Shown piece by piece: positions 1 through 4,152 of a stretch of 7,453 nt of DNA. A program made the position numbers and the translations under genes. The notes beneath the pieces were generated by a model. The model worked only from the letters and a program-made list of their open reading frames with translations, did not search any database and was not told the DNA's origin. Origin of the DNA: an uncultured Limosilactobacillus sp. (GTDB taxonomy: Bacteria; Bacillota; Bacilli; Lactobacillales; Lactobacillaceae). The stretch spans positions 1 through 7,453 of the forward strand of contig CALVFC010000069.1 in NCBI GenBank assembly GCA_944326735.1, in the 5' to 3' direction. The first letter of the stretch is position 1, and the number at the start of each line of letters is the position of its first letter.

Positions 1-1503
1 AAACCGGCCCTGGCCCGTGGTGACCTCCAGCTGATCGGGGCTACCACGCCACTGGAGGCCCAGGTCTGCTTCAGTAAAGATAAAGCATTGATGCGGCGCT
101 TTGAAAATATTACGGTGAAGCCGTTGACTGTCCCGCAGACCGATGCGGTGATTAAGCGGTCCATCACGCCATATGAAAACTACTACCACGTCAACTACTC
201 TGTCGCTGCGTGCCAGCTGGCCGTCGATCTTGCCCAGACCTACGTTGACGTTGCCCTGCCTGACTCGGCCCTGACAATCCTCGATAACGCTGGGGCGCTG
301 GTTAACATGCACCATGACCAGGGCTCAGCTGCTAAAGACTCCTACGTTCAGCGCCTCACTGAACTACGCACTAAGTTGCACCAAGCGGAGCAAAAGAGCC
401 TCAACACCGCCCAGGTCGACCAGCTTAAGAAGCAACTGGACAGCCTGCAGGACCAGTTCGCCCTGGCAAGAAATGACCGCACCAAGCACCGTTACCACAC
501 CAAGGTGACCGTCAACGACATTGTCAGCGCGGCCGAAGAGATCATCGGCCGGCCGCTCAGCAAGACTGACGTAGCCAAGGCCCAGCGGGAACGGACAGCT
601 AACGAAGCTTCCATCCTGACTCTTGCTCAACGTCTGAAGCAGCACGTGATCGGTCAGGATGAGGCGATCGATGGTCTGACCCAGTCCTTGATGGTGGCCA
701 AGGCGGGGCTCAGCAAGCCCGGGGCACCGATCGGCACTTTCTTCTTTGCCGGGATCACCGGGACCGGGAAGACGGAAACCGCTAAGCAGCTAGCCCTGGA
801 GGCATTCGGGACCGATAAAGCCCTCCTCCGCTTCAACATGCCAGATTACCTCTCAACCATGGGGGTAGCGAGCCTCTCAACTGATATCTATCGGGGCGTG
901 GTCAGCCATCCCCACTGCTGCATCCTGCTGGATGAGATCGAAAAGGTTAACAGCGCAATTTTCAACCTCCTCCTCGGCATTATGGACGACGGCAGCTTCC
1001 TCCCCGGAATGGGACTTCACGCCGACTTCAGCCACACAATTATTATCATGACTTCCAATATTGGTGCCGATAAGGTCTTCCGCAACCAAGTCGGCTTCGG
1101 GGCCACGAGCAGTACGGAAACCAACCGGATCAATCGCGACATCATCCAGCGGGCGATGGAGGAGCGTTTTGCCCCCGAATTTATCAACCGCCTGACCAAG
1201 ACGGTGATCTTCAACCCGCTAACCCAAGACAGCCTGGTAAAGATCGCTGACCTCCTGCTCGGCCAAAAGCGGCAACTATTACTGGAAAAGAACATCACCC
1301 TGGACTGGGATCAATCGGTCCTGGAATACATTGTCGACCGGTACGCCGATCCCGCTAAGGGCGCACGACCACTGCAGCGCGGCATTGACCAGCTGATCAC
1401 CAGCAAGATCGCCGCCATGATTCTCCAGGGGCAACTCAAGGCCCGGCAGCGAGTCCAGCTTCACGTCGATCAGAACCAGCAAGTATTAGTAAAGGTGGCC
1501 TAG
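1..1503 (+). CDS. ClpC-like Hsp100/Clp ATPase, divergent, 5' end outside window
   Basis: The open frame runs from the first base (500 codons to the TAG), so the start lies upstream. Clp ATPases of this class unfold proteins for ClpP or remodel aggregates in the cytoplasm. Seen, in window codons: end of the first AAA+ module with sensor-1 GATT (14-17) and Arg-finger MRRF (31-34); a short coiled-coil middle domain (about 104-160), the length of ClpC rather than ClpB; second module with Walker A G251-T258 (GITGTGKT), Walker B D311-E312, sensor-1 N353, Arg finger R397 (EFINR) and sensor-2 R456 (GARPLQR). A VGF tripeptide at 364-366 sits where ClpC carries its ClpP-docking loop. Oddity: between Y283 and Walker B about 12 residues are missing relative to B. 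subtilis ClpC as I recall it, removing the GYVGY pore loop. ClpE or ClpL assignment is possible, but the VGF loop argues against ClpL. It is the first gene of a unit with the next small gene. Confidence 0.9.
   Translation, partial: KPALARGDLQLIGATTPLEAQVCFSKDKALMRRFENITVKPLTVPQTDAVIKRSITPYENYYHVNYSVAACQLAVDLAQTYVDVALPDSALTILDNAGALVNMHHDQGSAAKDSYVQRLTELRTKLHQAEQKSLNTAQVDQLKKQLDSLQDQFALARNDRTKHRYHTKVTVNDIVSAAEEIIGRPLSKTDVAKAQRERTANEASILTLAQRLKQHVIGQDEAIDGLTQSLMVAKAGLSKPGAPIGTFFFAGITGTGKTETAKQLALEAFGTDKALLRFNMPDYLSTMGVASLSTDIYRGVVSHPHCCILLDEIEKVNSAIFNLLLGIMDDGSFLPGMGLHADFSHTIIIMTSNIGADKVFRNQVGFGATSSTETNRINRDIIQRAMEERFAPEFINRLTKTVIFNPLTQDSLVKIADLLLGQKRQLLLEKNITLDWDQSVLEYIVDRYADPAKGARPLQRGIDQLITSKIAAMILQGQLKARQRVQLHVDQNQQVLVKVA
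1492..1499 (+). promoter_or_regulatory. ribosome binding site for the 61-residue ORF
   Basis: AAAGGTGG lies in the last sense codons of the Clp gene, 7 bases before the ATG at 1507. It supports translation of the small downstream ORF from the Clp mRNA. Confidence 0.7.
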
Positions 1504-1506
1504 ATA

Positions 1507-1692
1507 ATGCCAAATGAAGAAGAATTCCGCCAAGAAATGATCCGTTTCTACCAAGCATGTCAACTCTCCCCAGATGATATTGACCAGGTCATGGACGAGA
1601 ACGGCGCACAGATCAGCAGGTACCTCGTAGCAACCCCTGAGCTGGTTGCCCGCAAATTCTACCAGCAAACCTTCCACCACTCTATCAACTAA
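1507..1692 (+). CDS. hypothetical 61-residue acidic protein, co-transcribed with Clp ATPase
   Basis: I do not recognise a family. The protein starts MPNEEEFRQEM, is soluble-looking and mostly helical by composition, and has no signal peptide, membrane segment or Cys. It starts 3 bases after the Clp stop codon, behind a good ribosome binding site located inside the Clp gene, and a terminator hairpin begins 8 bases after its TAA. The tight spacing implies translational coupling with the Clp ATPase. A role as a small partner or adaptor of that ATPase is only an inference from context. The GC-rich codon use matches the Clp gene, which supports it being a real gene. Confidence 0.65.
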   Translation: MPNEEEFRQEMIRFYQACQLSPDDIDQVMDENGAQISRYLVATPELVARKFYQQTFHHSIN

Positions 1693-1700
1693 ACAAGAAG

Positions 1701-1732
1701 GCCCGCGGCTACGGAGTTCCGTAATCACGGGC
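1701..1732. terminator. bidirectional terminator between convergent genes
   Basis: Arms of 14 bases (starting GCCCG, ending CGGGC) enclose an AGTT loop. On the minus strand the stem pairs with G-U wobbles and one A-C mismatch, and is followed by CUUCUUGUUU. On the plus strand there are two mismatches, and a TTTGGATTTTT stretch follows. It serves the Clp unit (plus) and the secreted-protein gene (minus). The stop codon of the minus-strand gene (1725-1727) lies inside the stem. Confidence 0.7.
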
Positions 1733-2260
1733 AGTTTGGATTTTTAAGGGTAAATGTACTGGACTGGTTGATGTCATTACCAAATGTTCCTATAGGAATT
1801 GCCACTTCCATGACGTCGTTACCGCGCCCATCAGCTTCCTTTTCCCGTAACAAGTATCCAGCATTCTCCAGTCTGGTATCATGATTTTGGGTCCGGTCCC
1901 AAACATCGGCACTGAACCGCCCACCTTCACCGGGCTTAAGACTCCAAAGCTTATCATTCACGTGAAGGGGTAAGTCGCAAGTACGATTGTTAATGGTAAT
2001 TTGGTAGCCGCTGGGCTGCATGACCTTATAGTTACCGGGATTACCAGGCGCCACGCTGACGTAAACGTAGACGTTCTTATCATCCGTCGTAAAGCCGACA
2101 TCATGGTAGGTGAACTTATCCGTCGTCCACTTCTGGAACGGTTGGCTTTTCCAATCATCGAAGTTCCCATCAATCGTAATCCCTGACGATGCATGGGCCA
2201 CTCCGGTCGGTATCACCAGAGTAAATAAAATTAATGCTAAAAAAGCAAAAATTTTTTCAT
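1725..2260 (-). pseudogene. small secreted protein with DGNFDDW motif, frameshifted after the start codon
   Basis: The likely start is the ATG at 2260, with GAAAGG 10 bases upstream. As read, ATG-A6-T5 stops after seven codons. One more A in the run gives a 178-residue protein: a signal peptide starting MKKIFAF with cleavage after AHA (residue 24), then a mature domain beginning SSGITIDGNFDDW. IDGxFDDW is seen in CBM9-like and Firmicu-CTERM-type surface proteins, so an extracellular ligand- or sugar-binding role is possible but not shown. The protein ends at NPNCP inside a terminator stem, with no LPXTG or other sorting signal, so it would be released or is C-terminally truncated. An in-frame open stretch continues upstream to 2372, but it crosses the gene's own promoter and places the hydrophobic segment about 40 residues from the N-terminus. 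Whether the frameshift is real, phase-variable or a sequencing error is open. Confidence 0.7.
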
Positions 2261-2270
2261 TGCTGTTATT

Positions 2271-2276
2271 CCTTTC
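2271..2276 (-). promoter_or_regulatory. ribosome binding site that fixes the start at 2260
   Basis: Read on the minus strand this is GAAAGG, 10 bases before ATG 2260. No comparable site precedes any start codon in the frame of the rest of the gene, which is the main reason for calling a frameshift. Confidence 0.6.
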
Positions 2277-2288
2277 AATATTATTTGT

Positions 2289-2317
2289 ATAATAGTATTT
2301 CACTTTCTTTTCTTCAA
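2289..2317 (-). promoter_or_regulatory. sigma-A promoter for the minus-strand secreted-protein gene
   Basis: The -35 is TTGAAG (2317-2312) and the -10 is TATTAT (2294-2289), with a 17-base spacer. The -10 is about 28 bases upstream of the ATG at 2260. Transcription from here could not include start codons upstream of the -10, which supports 2260 as the start. Confidence 0.65.
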
Positions 2318-2378
2318 TAAGTAGAGATAAAGCTACGAAATTAAGCATCCAGTGGGCACAATCTCCTACCAATAAAAT

Positions 2379-2386
2379 GTTATAAT
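2379..2386 (+). promoter_or_regulatory. extended -10 promoter for the DUF4767-like lipoprotein gene
   Basis: TG at 2378-2379, one base, then TATAAT at 2381-2386 form an extended -10. No good -35 is found at 16-18 bases, which fits an extended -10 promoter or one that needs an activator. The resulting leader is only about 16 bases. Confidence 0.55.
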
Positions 2387-2395
2387 CAATATAAT

Positions 2396-2403
2396 AAGGG
2401 GAG
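2396..2403 (+). promoter_or_regulatory. ribosome binding site that fixes the start at 2410
   Basis: AAGGGGAG ends 6 bases before ATG 2410. It marks that ATG as the true start although the frame closes after two more codons as read. Confidence 0.7.
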
Positions 2404-2409
2404 ATTGTA

Positions 2410-3017
2410 ATGAAAAAATAGTAACATTATTTCTGACACTTGCTCTCGTGTTAACACTGAGTGCTTGTGGGCAAACAAAATCATCATCTTCAAGTGACAA
2501 TCAGTCATCGGCAAAAAGTACCAAGCCAGTTTCGGAAAGTCAAAGCAGCGAGGCTTCCAGTAGTCAACAAGATACCGCCTTATGGAACAGTAAGAAGGAC
2601 CAGGAGCTGGCTGAATTCATGCGTAGCTGGGGGCCAACGATGGGACAGAACTATCAGAAATATGATGGTCAGAATCCACTTCACGTATCAGTTGGTGCAA
2701 ACTACCCTGCAGATCTAAGCCGTGAATCTGTTCAGGGCGGTGGCAGTATTGGCTGGGCTCCTTCTGAGAAGGGTGACTACGACTATAATATCGTCGCCAT
2801 CTACAATTTTGATGGTGATAAGCCACCGCTGCCTAACCGGATCACTTACTTCTTTGCTTTCCATAATGGTCAGCCAGTGGCTTTGGTAGATCAAACCCGT
2901 GATGGCGCCCCTGTCTGTCACCCAACTGTCAACAAAGACGTTTCTAGTAACTTTGCTCGAATTGCTAACCAACGCTACAACTTAAAAGAACCGTTTAGAA
3001 TTTCCAACAAATTCTAA
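2410..3017 (+). pseudogene. DUF4767-like lipoprotein, frameshifted after the start codon
   Basis: ATG 2410 has a strong ribosome binding site and promoter, but reads ATG AAA AAA TAG. Adding one A to the A6 run gives a 202-residue lipoprotein. Residues 1-19 are a lipoprotein signal peptide (MKKIVTLFL...), and the lipobox LSAC puts the lipidated Cys at 20. A Ser/Gln/Lys-rich linker covers about 24-56. From LW at 58-59 to the end is a domain resembling DUF4767 of lactobacillar lipoproteins (LWNSKKDQELAEFM, then the SWGPTMGQNYQKYDG stretch). The family has no known function that I can state; it would sit on the outer face of the membrane. The alternative GTG at 2448 would delete most of the signal peptide. 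Its TAA lies inside the downstream terminator stem. It diverges from the neighbouring secreted-protein gene, which carries the same kind of lesion. Confidence 0.8.
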
Positions 3018-3034
3018 ACGGTCCTTCTTTATTC
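2990..3034. terminator. strong bidirectional terminator with 14-bp perfect stem
   Basis: The arms 2990-3003 and 3009-3022 are perfect complements (ACCGTTTAGAATTT and its inverse) with a CCAAC loop. TTCTTTATT follows on the plus strand and TTCTTTTAA on the minus strand. It ends both the DUF4767-like gene and the convergent lipoprotein gene. The left arm, loop and half of the right arm encode the last residues (FRISNKF) and the stop codon of the DUF4767-like protein. Confidence 0.85.
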
Positions 3035-3048
3035 ATTTGCAAAAGGTA

Positions 3049-3858
3049 TTAGTCATTATGAATAATTTGGGCATAATCTGGTAATGGTCCATACCAGTCT
3101 TCATAGTGAACTTGAGTACTGCCAGGAATTGTTTGGCGATCCATTCCGTCACAATCAACATGGTGAATAATTCCGTATTGATCAGTCCAGACAGCAACAT
3201 CGCCTAAGCCCAGTTGAACTGATTGCTGGTATTTATCTGATTGTTTAAAAACATTAGGACCAGCATTGTGGATGATTTGCGCATTAACTGGCAATTGACC
3301 AGTCCACTCTTCATAGTGAACCTGGGAACTGCCAGGAATTGTTTGGTAATCAAGTCCGTTAACATCAACATGGTGAACAATCCCATACTGGTCAGTCCAT
3401 ACAGCAAGGTCTGTCTGGCCAAGTTGAATGTTTGAAGTTTGGTTTTGATTTGTAGCATTACCAGATTCATTGACAACCGGTGAAGCATTTTGATCTTGCT
3501 GTGGACTTGTTGTTACAGATGAATTCTGAGTAGCGACACTACTTGCATACTCATTTGCCTGTGCTGATGAAGAATTCTCTTGTACCTGACTGCTTTGTGT
3601 CTGGCTATTCGTAGTAGCGTACGATTGTACACTCGAAGAGCTTTCGCTTGCAGAATTCTCACTTGGAGCATTGGTTTTAGAAGTGCTATTAGCTTGACTA
3701 GCTTTATGATGACTAGATTGTTGAGCAACCTTAGCACTAGTTGGCTCACTGTTTGTCTTGTGGGTAGCTACATTATCATTGATGGCACAGCCACCGAGAC
3801 CTAAGACAAGTACAAATGCTAATAGACTATCAATAACTTTATTTTTTAGCTTTAACAT
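3049..3858 (-). CDS. lipoprotein with Ser/Gln/Asn-rich stalk and two copies of an unknown domain
   Basis: The start is ATG 3858, chosen for the AGAGGGGG site 7 bases upstream; an in-frame start at 3903 would add 15 residues and lies just upstream of the promoter's -10. The product is 269 residues. The signal peptide ends at lipobox LGGC with Cys 24. Residues about 30-143 form a low-complexity Ser/Thr/Gln/Asn stalk without aromatic packing, long enough to reach into the wall. The C-terminus holds two tandem copies, 144-198 and 214-269, with a 70-residue period, sharing AVWTDQYGI, HHVD, QTIPGS, QVHYE.W, LP..AQIIHN. I do not recognise this domain. Conserved Trp, Tyr and paired His suggest ligand or metal binding (inference). 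Unlike its two left neighbours, the start of this gene is intact. It is monocistronic, with its own promoter and a shared terminator. Confidence 0.88.
   Translation of the reverse strand: MLKLKNKVIDSLLAFVLVLGLGGCAINDNVATHKTNSEPTSAKVAQQSSHHKASQANSTSKTNAPSENSASESSSSVQSYATTNSQTQSSQVQENSSSAQANEYASSVATQNSSVTTSPQQDQNASPVVNESGNATNQNQTSNIQLGQTDLAVWTDQYGIVHHVDVNGLDYQTIPGSSQVHYEEWTGQLPVNAQIIHNAGPNVFKQSDKYQQSVQLGLGDVAVWTDQYGIIHHVDCDGMDRQTIPGSTQVHYEDWYGPLPDYAQIIHND
3052..3429 (-). repeat. tandem domain duplication in the lipoprotein gene (two units, 210-bp period)
   Basis: Unit 1 is 3262-3429 and unit 2 is 3052-3219, joined by a 14-residue spacer (GPNVFKQSDKYQQS region). About three quarters of the residues are identical between the two units by eye. 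At DNA level many stretches are the same, for example around 3088-3135 and 3298-3345, both reading TTCATAGTGAACYTG near their middle. This points to a fairly recent or recombining duplication. Confidence 0.85.
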
Positions 3859-3865
3859 AATGTAG

Positions 3866-3875
3866 CCCCCTCTCT
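3866..3875 (-). promoter_or_regulatory. ribosome binding site of the stalked lipoprotein gene
   Basis: Read on the minus strand this is AGAGAGGGGG, ending 7 bases before ATG 3858. It decides this start over the in-frame one at 3903. Confidence 0.7.
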
Positions 3876-3907
3876 TTATATTGATTTGATACAAACCCTT
3901 CATCTAT

Positions 3908-3916
3908 ATTATAGCA
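3908..3916 (-). promoter_or_regulatory. extended -10 promoter of the stalked lipoprotein gene
   Basis: TGCTATAAT on the minus strand is a full extended -10, about 50 bases upstream of ATG 3858. The -35 slot is weak (GCAAAG at a 17-base spacer). Confidence 0.55.
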
Positions 3917-4152
3917 TTAATAAAATATAACTTTGCAGATAATATAAAATGTAATTAATCTTAACTTTTTATTAACTATCAGCTTAAGAATGATAAGAAT
4001 CAGTCTACTAATATTGCACTAAAGTTCCTGACAAGCGCTTATAAAAACTTTCAATTAAGTGACATGCAGAAGAGTGCCTATTCAGTTTTTTTATTTCGTG
4101 CTAATATAATTATTGTTTAAGTCTTAACTTTTAGAGGGTATAGGTAATCATT
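3917..4152. other. AT-rich intergenic region between divergent genes
   Basis: I see no ORF with a ribosome binding site here. It holds the upstream parts of both divergent promoters, an 11-base direct repeat TCTTAACTTTT at 3959-3969 and 4122-4132, a T7 run at 4086-4092, and an 8-base palindrome AAGCGCTT at 4033-4040. These could be regulator sites, but none matches a consensus I can name. Confidence 0.4.
4081..4110 (+). promoter_or_regulatory. promoter of the cell-wall hydrolase gene
   Basis: A perfect -10 TATAAT at 4105-4110 has only a weak -35 (TTCAGT, 4081-4086, 18-base spacer). The predicted leader is about 36 bases. The Shine-Dalgarno candidates are AGAGGG at 4133-4138, rather far away, and AGG at 4142-4144, 8 bases before ATG 4153, so translation may be only moderate. 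Confidence 0.5.

Larger units (their letters stand above)
2358..2408. promoter_or_regulatory. inverted repeat bracketing the divergent promoter (possible operator)
   Basis: ACAATCTCC at 2358-2366 is perfectly inverted as GGAGATTGT at 2400-2408. The arm centres are 42 bases apart, about four helical turns, and the plus-strand -10 lies between them. The left arm occupies the -35 slot and the right arm overlaps the Shine-Dalgarno. A DNA-binding dimer or looping site is an inference. The left arm is upstream of the predicted transcript start, so an mRNA hairpin is less likely. Confidence 0.35.

Noticed and set aside
88..1503. TTG at 88 as the start of the Clp gene
   Set aside because: Codons 1-29 upstream continue the Clp consensus (ALARGDLQLIGATT and onward) in the same frame, so the gene enters the window from the left.
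1725..2372. Start at 2372 for the minus-strand secreted protein (215 residues)
   Set aside because: It would place a normal signal peptide 40 residues inside the protein, crosses the -35/-10 at 2289-2317 and lacks a ribosome binding site.
2390..2395. A second TATAAT as the -10 of the DUF4767-like gene
   Set aside because: It would start transcription within or after the Shine-Dalgarno. The TATAAT at 2381-2386 is better placed.
2448..3017. GTG 2448 as the true start of the DUF4767-like gene
   Set aside because: It leaves only six residues before the lipobox Cys and ignores the ribosome binding site and ATG at 2396-2412. An A-run frameshift explains the layout better.
3262..3429. CRISPR-like or mobile repeat in the lipoprotein gene
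   Set aside because: The repeats are in-frame protein domain copies with a 210-bp period, not short spaced DNA repeats.
3859..4152. Small RNA or riboswitch in the long divergent spacer
   Set aside because: No stable multi-stem fold or terminator was found by eye. Only promoter-like and short repeated AT-rich elements are visible.
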